In this document: positions 17,765-27,703 of the stretch, one piece after another | Numbering within the stretch: the first letter of the stretch is position 1 | How the letters are laid out: the number at the start of each line of letters is the position of its first letter | Origin: CAWIHK01 sp963835935 | GTDB taxonomy: Bacteria > Bacteroidota > Ignavibacteria > UBA10030 > CAVZMI01 | Reading direction: 5' to 3' | NCBI GenBank assembly: GCA_963835935.1 | Contig: CAWIHK010000002.1 | Location: forward strand, 62,001 to 126,000 | Length of the DNA stretch: 64,000 nt | Notes under the pieces: model-generated | What the model was told of the DNA's origin: nothing | Seen by the model: only the letters and a program-made list of their open reading frames with translations | Databases searched by the model: none | Program-made: the position numbers and the translations under genes

Positions 17765-18070
17765 GTGAACTGGGATCGGATGGAAGGACAATGGAAGCAG
17801 CAAAGGGGGAAAGCTGTTCATCATTGGGGTAAAATGATGAACGATGAACTATCCGCTATCTTGGGCAAGTATGAAGAGCTTGTCGGAAAGCTTCAAGAGA
17901 AATACGGGATTGCCAAAGAGGAAGCCGGGCACCGCGTAAATGAATATAAAATTATCGTCGAACAACTTAGACAGGCCAACGGCAAATTGATAAAATTACA
18001 TAAAGCATTGAAAAATAATCCGCACAAACGATCTATAAAATTAAAGTCAACCTCAATAAAAAGAAAATAA
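17765..18070 (+). CDS. CsbD-like stress-response protein
   Basis: A 101-residue protein starting at GTG 17765, behind GAGGAACGGGAAGT. Translation begins 'NWDRMEGQWKQQRGKAVHHW' after the initiator, followed by 'KLQEKYGIAKEEAG', which is the CsbD family signature (general-stress proteins of unknown mechanism, normally 60-70 residues). The extra C-terminal 35 residues are Lys-rich and helical ('LHKALKNNPHKRSIKLK'), an unusual basic tail that might bind nucleic acid. The longer ATG-initiated frame from 17693 adds 24 residues that do not belong to the family. Confidence 0.85.
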   Translation: MNWDRMEGQWKQQRGKAVHHWGKMMNDELSAILGKYEELVGKLQEKYGIAKEEAGHRVNEYKIIVEQLRQANGKLIKLHKALKNNPHKRSIKLKSTSIKRK

Positions 18071-18312
18071 TTCGTATGAAGCGGTTGAATTCATTCATCG
18101 ATCGGTTTAGATATTGTTAATGCGATAGAGGGGCAACGCATCAATAAAAAGCGAAACAGAGCTTCATGTTTAATAAATCGTCATCCGTTTCGAGTTGTTT
18201 TTCTGTTTCTCCTTTCCACAGTTAATTACGATTCTGGAAATTATAGTCATTGTCATCGAAACGTAGCCAATATCGTATTCGTGTCGCATAACAACCGGTA
18301 TGAGAGTGCATC

Positions 18313-18834
18313 ATGAAAATCAAGTTTATTTTTCGCTTGACGGCCATGGCAATCACTCTGGCACAGCCGATGTTTGGTCAACATAATTATGACAATGAAG
18401 CAAGAATCTATACAAAGGAAGAAGACATCCGGAGAATGATCGGTAAGCCGACATTCGACTCGACATCCAATGGCCTCGACATGAAAGTGTGGATAGTTAC
18501 TCAGGAAGTGAATAGGAAAATGATGAAGGGAAAGATGGGCCAGATGATGCGCGGAAAAAAGGAACCTTCGTTGAGGCATCAAATGATGTCCGGCACGCAC
18601 CACTTCATGCTATTTCTTAAAGATGCTGCGAGCGGAATGGAAATCACAAACTGCAGCACAACCCTCCAGTTTGAATCTCCGTCGATGAAAGACTCAACAG
18701 TCAACCTCATGAGTATCATGAGGCATTTTGCTACTGATCTCCTACTCGAAGAAAAAGGAGAATATCTATTTACTCTAAGTGTCAATGTTCGCGGGATCAA
18801 TACAACAATGCTGTTCCCGTACAGAGTGAAGTAA
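18313..18834 (+). CDS. secreted Met/His-rich protein of unknown function
   Basis: A 173-residue protein with a signal peptide (about residues 1-22, ending 'QPMFG' before Q). A Met-, Lys- and His-rich stretch at about 67-98 ('KMMKGKMGQMMRGK', 'RHQMMSGTHHFM') recalls copper or iron binding proteins. The part 'HHFMLFLKDAASGMEI' resembles beta-sandwich periplasmic metal-handling proteins, but I cannot place it in a named family. The ribosome-binding site is weak (GAGAG). It precedes the GT4 gene by 120 bp. Confidence 0.6.
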   Translation: MKIKFIFRLTAMAITLAQPMFGQHNYDNEARIYTKEEDIRRMIGKPTFDSTSNGLDMKVWIVTQEVNRKMMKGKMGQMMRGKKEPSLRHQMMSGTHHFMLFLKDAASGMEITNCSTTLQFESPSMKDSTVNLMSIMRHFATDLLLEEKGEYLFTLSVNVRGINTTMLFPYRVK

Positions 18835-18954
18835 GGAGCAAATGAAATCGCACGAAGGTTCCATGTAAACGACCGGGGGACAGATTCCTGATGCAACATA
18901 ACTGTCACCAACTGTATCTGTTTTTCGAAAAATAATCAGAAGAGGATATTCTTT

Positions 18955-21252
18955 TTGAAACATAGCGAAACAAATTCAACATTCAACCGAATTGCATTCG
19001 TTGGAAATTATTTGCCCCGGCAATGCGGCATTGCCACGTTTACTACAGATTTATGCGAGGCTGTTGCCTCGGCATATAATGAAACAACATGTATCGCCTT
19101 GCCGGTCAACGATATCGAAGCCGGTTACGCCTATCCGGCCCGGGTTCGCTTTGAGCTCACGGAAAAAGACATCAATTCGTACACGCGCGCTGCCGACTTT
19201 CTCAATATCAATAATGTCGATTTGGTATGTCTGCAATTTGAGTATGGAATATTTGGTGGAAAAGCAGGAAGCCATATCCTGACGCTCTTACGCGACCTGC
19301 GAATGCCGATCGTCACAACGCTGCACACCATACTAAATCTCCCAACCCCAGATCAGCGATTGGTGTTGGAAGAAGTTGCTGCTTTTTCGGATCGGTTGAT
19401 CGTTATGAGCGAACGCGGCTCTGAATATTTACAAAAAATCTACCACGTATTGCCGGAAAAAATTGATCTGATTCCGCATGGCATTCCTGATGTGCCGTTC
19501 GTCGATCCAAGTTTCAATAAAGATCTGTTCGGCGTGGAGGGTAAAACCGTTCTACTAAGTTTCGGCTTGCTCTCAGCGAACAAAGGAATCGAGACCGTTA
19601 TATCTGCCCTGCCCGAAATTGTTGCCCGCTATCCCGACATTGTTTATATCGTTGTCGGTGCAACACATCCTCATGTTATTCAACATGAGGGCGAAACGTA
19701 TCGGCTCTCTCTTCAATGGTTGGCACAACAGAAGAATGTAGAAAGTCATGTAATCTTCTACAACCGCTTTGTCAGTCTGGAAGAACTTGTTGAGTTCATC
19801 GGAGCCGCTGATATCTATATTACGCCCTATCTTAATGAGGCACAGATTGTATCCGGAACCCTTGCGTACACATTGGGAGCGGGCAAGGCTGTAATCTCAA
19901 CACCATATTGGTACGCCCAAGAAATGCTTGCCGACAAACGAGGCGTGCTTGTCCCCTTCCGTGATCCCTCAGCCCTTGCCGAGCAAGTGATCAACTTGTT
20001 GGACAATGAAGCGGAGCGGCACGCAATGCGCAAGCGTGCTTATGTTTTTGGACGAGCGATGATTTGGTCCGAAGTGGCGAAACGTTATATGGAAAGTTTT
20101 GAACGTGCTAGAGCAGAACGCCGCCATTATGTCCCTCCGGGATTTATTGCAAGAGCACTCGATAAATATCCGAGTGAATTGCCTCCGTTAAAAACAGATC
20201 ACTTGCGAGCACTAACGGATGAAACAGGAATTTTGCAGCATGCTATTTTTACCGTGCCGAACTATTCTCATGGATATACAACCGACGACAATGCACGCGC
20301 CCTTTTGGTGAGTACTCTTTTAAATGAACTGGGAAACAGCGAGAGCGCAGGATTAGCTTCCCGCTATCTCGCTTTTCTCGGGTTTGCATTTAATTCTCAG
20401 AATAAACGTTTTCGAAATTTTTTGGATTATCAACGCAAGTGGTTGGAAGACGCAGGTTCGGACGATAGTCATGGCCGCGCAATCTGTGCATTAGGAACCG
20501 TCTTGAACCATTCTACGACGCCGTCATTCAACAGCATGGCAGACTGGCTGTTTGAACAAGCTCTACCTTCCATCCTTGTAACTACCAGCCCGCGTGCATG
20601 GGCATTTGCACTCATCGGTATTTCCGAGTATTCACAAAAGTATTCCGGTGATCGGATGGCCAACCAGGTCAGCGAAGAATTGGCAGGCCGGCTTTTGAGA
20701 TTGTATCAAAGTAATCGTTCGGAAAAATGGCGCTGGTTTGAAAAAGAACTTACGTATTGCAATGCGGCCATGTCTCATGCTCTCCTCATCTGCGGCAGAT
20801 CGATTCCGAGCAGTGCGATGACTGATGCCGGGTTGGAATCGTTGCATTGGCTGGCCGGTTTGCAGCGCGCGCCTGAGGGACATTTTGTTCCAATCGGTTC
20901 GAACGGATTTTATCAATTTGGAAATGAACGTGCCCGCTTCGATCAACAGCCGATTGAAGCACAGGCGATGGTTTCGGCTTGTCTCGAAGCATTCAGAATT
21001 ACAAGGGACAAACACTGGAACAAAGAGGCCCGGCGGGCATTTGAGTGGTTCCTCGGGCATAACGATTTGAAACTTCCTCTGTATGATGCGACAACAGGTG
21101 GCTGCCGTGACGGTTTACATCCCGACCGGCCGAACGAAAATCAGGGAGCAGAATCTACGCTCGCATTTCTTCAGTCTTTATTAGAATTGCGTTTAGCCGA
21201 ACAGACACATTTATCTATGGAGGCATTATTAAAACGAACAACCAGCATTTAG
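18955..21252 (+). CDS. GT4 glycosyltransferase fused to an alpha/alpha-toroid domain
   Basis: A 765-residue protein. Residues 10-385 are a GT-B fold glycosyltransferase 4 ('GNYLPRQCGIATF', 'SFGLLSANKGIETVISALPE', 'ITPYLNEAQIVSGTLAY'), retaining and NDP-sugar-dependent. Residues 395-760 form a helical barrel-like region ('HGYTTDDNARALLV', 'EGHFVPIGSNGFY') of the kind fused to this GT in Bacteroidota and Planctomycetes. The start is TTG at 18955 behind AGAGGA. It is followed after 20 bp by a GH130 phosphorylase gene, a recurring pair thought to handle mannose-containing glycans. The actual product is unknown. Confidence 0.85.
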   Translation: MKHSETNSTFNRIAFVGNYLPRQCGIATFTTDLCEAVASAYNETTCIALPVNDIEAGYAYPARVRFELTEKDINSYTRAADFLNINNVDLVCLQFEYGIFGGKAGSHILTLLRDLRMPIVTTLHTILNLPTPDQRLVLEEVAAFSDRLIVMSERGSEYLQKIYHVLPEKIDLIPHGIPDVPFVDPSFNKDLFGVEGKTVLLSFGLLSANKGIETVISALPEIVARYPDIVYIVVGATHPHVIQHEGETYRLSLQWLAQQKNVESHVIFYNRFVSLEELVEFIGAADIYITPYLNEAQIVSGTLAYTLGAGKAVISTPYWYAQEMLADKRGVLVPFRDPSALAEQVINLLDNEAERHAMRKRAYVFGRAMIWSEVAKRYMESFERARAERRHYVPPGFIARALDKYPSELPPLKTDHLRALTDETGILQHAIFTVPNYSHGYTTDDNARALLVSTLLNELGNSESAGLASRYLAFLGFAFNSQNKRFRNFLDYQRKWLEDAGSDDSHGRAICALGTVLNHSTTPSFNSMADWLFEQALPSILVTTSPRAWAFALIGISEYSQKYSGDRMANQVSEELAGRLLRLYQSNRSEKWRWFEKELTYCNAAMSHALLICGRSIPSSAMTDAGLESLHWLAGLQRAPEGHFVPIGSNGFYQFGNERARFDQQPIEAQAMVSACLEAFRITRDKHWNKEARRAFEWFLGHNDLKLPLYDATTGGCRDGLHPDRPNENQGAESTLAFLQSLLELRLAEQTHLSMEALLKRTTSI

Positions 21253-21272
21253 AGCTTTTTCACCGTCATAAC

Positions 21273-22178
21273 ATGAATCCTATTCTTACAGCCGACAATT
21301 GGCCCTACCCTATCAATAGTGTGTTCAATGCAGGCGCTGCGTTACTGGCTGATGGAACAACGTTGCTTTTGTGCCGGGTGGAGGACCGGCGGGGACTTTC
21401 TCACTTCTGTGCTGCTCGGTCCGCAAACGGAATAGATGGTTGGAAGATTGATCAGGAGCCAACGCTTTTACCCAATCCTGAAAAGTTCCCGGAAGAATTA
21501 TGGGGCATTGAAGATCCACGCATTACGTTTTTGCCGGAATTAAAAAAATATGCAGTCGTGTATACTGCATACACGCGCGACGGTCCCGGAGTTGCTTTGG
21601 CCCTCACCGAAAGCTTTCACACCTTTGAACGCTTTGGTGTGATCATGCCACCTGAAGATAAAGATGCAGCGCTTTTACCGCATCGAATCGACGGTAACTG
21701 GGCTTTGATTCATCGTCCTGTCAGTGCACCGAGAGCGCATATGTGGATTTCGTATTCGCCGGATTTGAAATATTGGGGCGGCCATACTCTCATGATGGAG
21801 GCGCGGAAGGGTGCGTGGTGGGATGCAAACAAGATTGGCCTCTCGCCCCCTCCCATTGAAACACTTCAGGGATGGTTGGTGATTTATCATGGTGTAAAAC
21901 AGTCGAGCGCCGGATGCATTTACAGATTAGGACTCGCACTTTTTGATTTGAACAAACCCGGTGTTTTACTTAAGCGCAGCAAAGATTGGGTCTTCGCTCC
22001 TGAAGAACTGTACGAACAACACGGTGACGTCGGTAATGTAGTTTTTCCGTGCGGATACACAATCGTCCATGATGGCGATACTATCAATTTATATTATGGT
22101 GCGGCAGACACGAGCATTGCCCTGGCAACCAGCAGTATACGTAAGATGCTTGAGTGGCTTGAACAGCACGGCAAATAA
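21273..22178 (+). CDS. GH130 family glycoside phosphorylase
   Basis: A 301-residue five-bladed propeller enzyme of glycoside hydrolase family 130. Characterised members phosphorolyse beta-mannosides to mannose-1-phosphate. Seen here: 'VFNAGAALLADGTTLLLCRVE' near residues 17-37 (quoted for location), 'WGIEDPRITF' at 77-86 with the presumed general acid D81, and 'HRPVSAPRAHMWISYS'. The length is typical. It is in an operon with the preceding GT4 gene, so the two may build and recycle an oligomannoside or storage glycan. The exact linkage cannot be read from sequence. Confidence 0.85.
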   Translation: MNPILTADNWPYPINSVFNAGAALLADGTTLLLCRVEDRRGLSHFCAARSANGIDGWKIDQEPTLLPNPEKFPEELWGIEDPRITFLPELKKYAVVYTAYTRDGPGVALALTESFHTFERFGVIMPPEDKDAALLPHRIDGNWALIHRPVSAPRAHMWISYSPDLKYWGGHTLMMEARKGAWWDANKIGLSPPPIETLQGWLVIYHGVKQSSAGCIYRLGLALFDLNKPGVLLKRSKDWVFAPEELYEQHGDVGNVVFPCGYTIVHDGDTINLYYGAADTSIALATSSIRKMLEWLEQHGK

Positions 22179-22720
22179 AACAATGATCATACAGCAGATG
22201 GCAAACATGGACATTCATAATAGCAATGAGGTGAGTGCGTTGAAGAAAAACAAGTAGTCGTTGGCGAATGTGAGAATAAATGTAATATTTTCTCAATAGA
22301 TTTTTGAAATCAAAAAATAATCTATTTAAAAATTCTTTCCATTTTTTTCGCGCTCCAATCGGGACCTCGCTATTTTTTTACCAATTCGACATTTAATCAA
22401 ATATTTAGTTAGATATCCGATTTAATCTTGATTATCATTCATTGTATTACTAATATTACAACACTAGTGTTGCAATGCTGTAAGCTATTTTTAGAACTCA
22501 TAATAGGTGAGTATGCGCACTATGAAAAACTCTATCGGTTTTATTCCCTCATCCTCCCCACAGTATCGACGAAATATAATTTTCATAAAGAACTCTTTTT
22601 ACTGTTTCAAGATATTTTTCATCCGGAGAAACATTCGTGTCTTCGCATGCAATTTTCATCTGAACGAGATTCGGAAAGTGTGCAGGTTCGCTTAAAAGAA
22701 CTTAACGAAGGCATCTAAAT
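22179..22720. other. spacer upstream of the giant hybrid kinase
   Basis: 540 bp with a 20-bp palindrome at 22456-22475. A 96-codon open frame from TTG 22428 stops 2 nt before the kinase ATG ('LKELNEGI' at its end); its composition is partly protein-like but it has no recognisable domain and no good start. It is not called as a gene. Confidence 0.35.
22456..22475. promoter_or_regulatory. inverted repeat, candidate operator
   Basis: CAACACTAGTGTTG is a perfect 14-bp palindrome (22459-22472). It extends with one mismatched pair to TTA...CAA on the two sides, 245 bp upstream of the hybrid kinase gene. Its size and symmetry suit a dimeric transcription factor. There is no evidence for which one. 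Confidence 0.4.
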
Positions 22721-25700
22721 ATGGAAAGAATATTCTTGAATAATAATTCTGACCACAAAGAAAGTAAAATAGGATATTTATTATTCATTATCTTCGTCAT
22801 CCTTTCATCGGGTATTATCACTATCGGCTACTTTGCCTTCCTTAACTATGAACAGCGCCATCGGAGTGAAGTTGAAAACCGCCTTTCTGACGTAGCAGAG
22901 TCGAAAATTGATCTATTAGTGCAGTGGAGATATGAACGCATAGGTGATGGACAAACCTTTTACAAGAACGATTTATTTTCCAATATGGTATATCGATACC
23001 TCCAAAAGCAAAATGACCTGGAAGCAAAGAAAAATATTCTCACGTGGATGGAACAAGTGCAGGGAGCGTATAAATACGATCTCGTAATGCTGTTCGATGC
23101 ACAATTCAATACGAAATTAACATTCCCTGAAAAAATAGAACCGCCGCGTCTAATAATTGATCAAGAATCTACTAAGACACTGCTTTCTGGAAATATAGTT
23201 TTTCAAGATTTTTACAAGAACGATCAAGACCAACGCATCTATCTGAAAATTCTTGTTCCGATTTTAGATGTTCACTCCCCCAATCGGATTATCGCCGTAC
23301 TTGCATTGCGAATCGATCCGGAACATTCCTTATATCCGTTAATTATAAAATGGCCGACAACCAGTCAAACGAGTGAGATTTTAGTAGTGCGCCAGTATGG
23401 AAACGATGTGTTTTTTTTGAATGATCTTAAATTCAAAAAGAATGCGGCTTTGAATTTGCGGATTCCATTGGAAAGTAAAGATGTTCTTGCAGTAAAAGCT
23501 GTCTCAGGTATAGAAGGTATTGTAGAAGGTTTAGATTATCGTGGGGTACCTGTTATTGGCTATGTGCGCGCTGTGCCGAACTCGCCGTGGTTCATGATTG
23601 CCAAAATGGACATCGAGGAAGTGTACGCACCTGTGAGAGAACGATTGTGGCTTTTGATTATTCTTGTTTGCGCTTTGCTTTTTAGCGCGGGTTCGGGTGT
23701 ATTGTTGATTTGGCGGCGTCAACGAAATCGTTTTTATCGTGAGCAGTACAAATCGGCGGAGGCACTGCATGAGAGTGAAACGCGGTTTCGTGCCCTGATT
23801 GAATCTTCACCCGACGCAATCACGCAGTCAGATCTGGACGGCAAGATTCTTATGTGTAATAAGCAAACCGCGTTACTGCATGGTTATGAATATCCGGAAG
23901 AACTGATTGGCACAAGTGTATTCGCTTTGTTTCCGCCGGACGAACTGGAACGTGCTAGGTTGAACTTGCGGAAAACTTTAAAAGATGGAATCATCAGAAA
24001 TACTGAGTATCGTCTTCTAAAAAAAGACGGTTCTCAATTTTATACAGATCTTAGCGCGGCGGTAATCGCGGATACGAATGGCAAACCAGCTTCGTTTATA
24101 GCTATGACAAGCAATATCACAGAGCGCAAGCTTAGAGAAGAGGCTTTAAAGAATAGCGAACAGCAAAATAAAATCATCGCCAGGATGACCACGGATTATG
24201 TTTTTATCGTTGATGTCGATTACCAAAATAATCTCAAACTTCGATGGACTTCCGAAAACCTTCGACAGATAACTGGTAGGACAATTAGCGAGGTTGAGAC
24301 TTCTGACCTTTGGAAAAAAATTATATTCCCCGAAGATACAGAATATTTCTTCAAATTTGTTGACCAGATACTGACTACCGCTAAATCAGGAGAGATGGAG
24401 TGTCGCAGCATTACGAAATCCGGCGTAGAGCGGTGGATACATCTATTTGCTCAGCCGGAAACTGATGAGAATAACCGTATCAATATTATTATTGGTGCAG
24501 TCAAAGACATCACTGAGCGCAAGCAGACAGAGGAAGCCGTACGCGCATTATCAATGCGCCAACAAGCCATACTTGCGTCTGTACCCGACATAATAATGGA
24601 AGTCGACAATAATAAAATATACACATGGGCAAATGATGAAGGAATAGATTTCTTTGGTGACGATGTCATAAACAAAGAAGCTTCATATTTTTTCGAAGGA
24701 ACACAAGAAACATATGGTATTGTGAGTCCCCTTTTCATGGGAGATGAAAATACTATTTATGTTGAGAGCTGGCAGCGACGTAAGGATGGCGAAAAGCGCC
24801 TGCTTGCGTGGTGGTGCCGCGCGCTAAAAGATAGTAGTGGTAATGTAACTGGCGCCCTATCTTCTGCTCGAGATATCACGGAACACAAGCGTGATGAAGA
24901 AAAAATCTTCAAAGCAAACCGTGTCTATGCTGTAATCAGCGAGATTAATCAAGCGATCGTTCGCATACGAGATAAAGATAAATTGCTCGAAGAAGTCTGT
25001 CACATCGCAATTGAATATGGTAAATTCCAGATGGCGTGGATTGGATTACTTGACGAAGAAACGAAGCTTGTGAACCCGATAACTTTTGCAGGAAATGAAG
25101 ATGGATATTTTTCGAAGATTGTAAAGATATCCATTAATGATGTCCCGAAAGGACGCGGCCCGACAGGAACAGCGATTAGAGAAGGAAAGCATTCTGTATG
25201 TGAAGATATTGCTAACGATCCGCGAATGGTCCCATGGAGAGACGAAGCGCTGCAACGCGGTTATCGTTCTTCGATTGCACTCCCGATAAAACATTTTGGC
25301 AAAGTGATAGGCGCTTTCAGTCTTTATGCATCCACAACGCGTTTCTTCGACGATGACGAAATCACCTTGTTGGATGAGGTCACTAAAGATTTTTCGTTCG
25401 CTTTGGACGCAATAGAAACAGAAAAAAAACGACAGGAAGCGGAAGAAGCGCTTCGTAAAAGTGAGGAAAAATTTAGAAAAGCATTTATGACCAGTCCGGA
25501 TTCTGTCACTATCAATCGATTGAAAGATGGCATGTATGTTTCTATCAATCAAGGTTTCACTCGCATTATGGGATATACAGAAGGAGATATTCTTGGCAAA
25601 ACTTCCATCGAAACAAATATTTGGGACGACCCCGGTGATAGGAATAAACTTGTGGAAGGTTTGAAAAAAGATGGGATGGTGGAAAATCTTGAAGCCCGGT

Positions 25701-27694
25701 TTCGTTCAAAATCCGGTGAGATAAAATATGGAATGATATCTGCTTCCATTATTGAATTAGATGGAATCCAATACATACTTGGCATTGTCAGAGATATCAC
25801 TGAACGCATGCAAATTGAGGGGGATCTCATTGAAACTCGTGAACTTTTCCAAAAAATATTTCAATTGAGTCCGTTAGCTAATGCACTGGAAAAACTATCA
25901 GGAAGAATAATCGTCGATATAAACAATGCTTGTGAAACTCTTTTTGGTTACACGCGAACCGAGTTAATCGGGAAGCCGATTACAGATTTCGATATTTGGG
26001 AGAATGCCGAAGAACGGATGAACGCCTCTCAAATATTGAAAAGAGAAGGCAAACTTAGGAATAAAGAGTTTTCGTTCAAAACCAAGTCAGGTAGTGTTGG
26101 CCGTGCAATTCTCTTCGCCGAAATCGTTGAACAGCGCGGAGAAAAATACATACTATCGAAAATAATTGATATTACTGAACGCAAGCAGGCGGAAGAGACA
26201 ATACGTCGCAGTCACGAATTCAATGAACTCTTGCTTCGGGCGAATCCATTCGGAATGGATATAGTCGATGAGCAGGGAACGATTCTCTTCATGAACGATA
26301 CATTGAAAAAAATTATCGGGATGGACGCAATTGGGCTAAATTGCTGGTCTTCGTATAAGGATGACAAAACACAATGCCTTGATTGTCCGCTTCGGAAAGG
26401 AATTGAGCTTGGCACGGTTGAAGTTCTTGAAACTGCCGTTGTCTTTGGTGGCCGCATCTTCCAAATCAACCATGTAGGAATTCTGTATGAGGGAAAGAAA
26501 GCGATGCTGGAGGTATTTGTGGATGTGACCGAACAGAGGAATCTCCAGAATCAATTCTTCCAGTCCCAGAAGATTCAGAGTATCGGCACTCTAGCCGGCG
26601 GCATTGCGCATGATTTCAATAATATCCTTGGTATTATCATAGGGTATTCATCGTTTTTGGAACGGGGCAGTGAAGATAAAAAGAAAATTATGGAATCTAG
26701 CGCTTCCATCACTAAAGCAGCAGAACGCGGCGCCGCACTTGTCCGGCAGATTCTTACCTTTGCCCGGCGGACCGATGTTTCATTCCAGCCATTGAACCTT
26801 CCTGATTTTATTATTGAATTGATCCCCTTGTTAGAAGAAACATTCCCAAAGGTGATTAAAATTCGTAAAATAATTGAGGGAAATATTCCGGTCATCATTG
26901 CTGATTATACACAGATGCATCAGTCACTGCTCAATTTATGCCTGAATGCACGAGATGCAATGCCAAGCGGTGGGACGCTCGATATAAAATTGAGTACAGT
27001 TGAGAATGCCATCGTTAAAAAACATTTCATTACAGCAAGTGCAGAACGGTATGTGTGTATCTCAGTATCTGATACCGGTGTGGGAATGAATGCAGACACC
27101 AGGAATAGAATATTTGATCCATTCTTTACGACAAAAGAAAAAGGAAAAGGAACCGGCCTGGGATTATCGGTTGTCTATGGCGTCATGCAGACACATCATG
27201 GATTTGTTGATGTTGAGAGTGTAGAAGGCAAGGGTTCTACATTTTCACTATTTCTGCCTGTGCCGTCCGATTTAGAGTTAGATCGGGGACAGGCAGGTAT
27301 AAAGAATTCAGATATTCCAGGCGGTACGGAGACGATCCTATTGGTGGAAGATGAGGAATTGCTGCGCAACATGCTCCGGGAACTCCTTGAATCAAAAGGA
27401 TATATTATCCATGCGGCAGTCGATGGTCTGGAAGCTGTAGAATTTTATAAAGCACATCAGAATAAAATCGATCTTGTACTGACGGATATGGGATTGCCGA
27501 AAATGACAGGGGTTGAAGCATTTGGAAAATTGAAAGAGATAAACCCTAACGTAAAAGTGCTACTCGCCAGCGGATTCTTTGAACCAAATATAAAATCAGA
27601 ACTATACAAAACCGGGATAAAAGGATTTCTTCAGAAACCATATAAACCGGAAGAGGTACTGCTGAAGATTCGGGAAGTGCTGGATATACAGTGA
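22721..27694 (+). CDS. giant hybrid sensor histidine kinase, six PAS domains plus GAF and receiver
   Basis: A 1657-residue membrane kinase. TM1 is at about 17-40, an extracytoplasmic sensor (Cache-like size) at 45-305, and TM2 at about 308-329. Then come PAS 350-470, PAS 480-600, PAS 613-720, GAF 735-900, PAS 917-1030, PAS 1040-1153 and PAS 1167-1270. HisKA has H1297 ('GGIAHDFNNILG'), HATPase_c has 'NLCLNARDAM' and 'GKGTGLGL', and the C-terminal receiver has phospho-acceptor D1589 ('LVLTDMGLPK'). PAS modules repeat 'DITERK' boundaries, indicating internal duplication. AAGG lies 10 nt before the ATG. It is convergent with batE, 9 bp away. No regulator gene with a DNA-binding output adjoins it. 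Confidence 0.92.
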   Translation: MERIFLNNNSDHKESKIGYLLFIIFVILSSGIITIGYFAFLNYEQRHRSEVENRLSDVAESKIDLLVQWRYERIGDGQTFYKNDLFSNMVYRYLQKQNDLEAKKNILTWMEQVQGAYKYDLVMLFDAQFNTKLTFPEKIEPPRLIIDQESTKTLLSGNIVFQDFYKNDQDQRIYLKILVPILDVHSPNRIIAVLALRIDPEHSLYPLIIKWPTTSQTSEILVVRQYGNDVFFLNDLKFKKNAALNLRIPLESKDVLAVKAVSGIEGIVEGLDYRGVPVIGYVRAVPNSPWFMIAKMDIEEVYAPVRERLWLLIILVCALLFSAGSGVLLIWRRQRNRFYREQYKSAEALHESETRFRALIESSPDAITQSDLDGKILMCNKQTALLHGYEYPEELIGTSVFALFPPDELERARLNLRKTLKDGIIRNTEYRLLKKDGSQFYTDLSAAVIADTNGKPASFIAMTSNITERKLREEALKNSEQQNKIIARMTTDYVFIVDVDYQNNLKLRWTSENLRQITGRTISEVETSDLWKKIIFPEDTEYFFKFVDQILTTAKSGEMECRSITKSGVERWIHLFAQPETDENNRINIIIGAVKDITERKQTEEAVRALSMRQQAILASVPDIIMEVDNNKIYTWANDEGIDFFGDDVINKEASYFFEGTQETYGIVSPLFMGDENTIYVESWQRRKDGEKRLLAWWCRALKDSSGNVTGALSSARDITEHKRDEEKIFKANRVYAVISEINQAIVRIRDKDKLLEEVCHIAIEYGKFQMAWIGLLDEETKLVNPITFAGNEDGYFSKIVKISINDVPKGRGPTGTAIREGKHSVCEDIANDPRMVPWRDEALQRGYRSSIALPIKHFGKVIGAFSLYASTTRFFDDDEITLLDEVTKDFSFALDAIETEKKRQEAEEALRKSEEKFRKAFMTSPDSVTINRLKDGMYVSINQGFTRIMGYTEGDILGKTSIETNIWDDPGDRNKLVEGLKKDGMVENLEARFRSKSGEIKYGMISASIIELDGIQYILGIVRDITERMQIEGDLIETRELFQKIFQLSPLANALEKLSGRIIVDINNACETLFGYTRTELIGKPITDFDIWENAEERMNASQILKREGKLRNKEFSFKTKSGSVGRAILFAEIVEQRGEKYILSKIIDITERKQAEETIRRSHEFNELLLRANPFGMDIVDEQGTILFMNDTLKKIIGMDAIGLNCWSSYKDDKTQCLDCPLRKGIELGTVEVLETAVVFGGRIFQINHVGILYEGKKAMLEVFVDVTEQRNLQNQFFQSQKIQSIGTLAGGIAHDFNNILGIIIGYSSFLERGSEDKKKIMESSASITKAAERGAALVRQILTFARRTDVSFQPLNLPDFIIELIPLLEETFPKVIKIRKIIEGNIPVIIADYTQMHQSLLNLCLNARDAMPSGGTLDIKLSTVENAIVKKHFITASAERYVCISVSDTGVGMNADTRNRIFDPFFTTKEKGKGTGLGLSVVYGVMQTHHGFVDVESVEGKGSTFSLFLPVPSDLELDRGQAGIKNSDIPGGTETILLVEDEELLRNMLRELLESKGYIIHAAVDGLEAVEFYKAHQNKIDLVLTDMGLPKMTGVEAFGKLKEINPNVKVLLASGFFEPNIKSELYKTGIKGFLQKPYKPEEVLLKIREVLDIQ

Positions 27695-27703
27695 TATAAT
27701 TTT

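Noticed and set aside
22428..22718. 96-codon frame ending 2 nt before the hybrid kinase
   Set aside because: TTG start without Shine-Dalgarno and no recognisable domain; it may be leader sequence.
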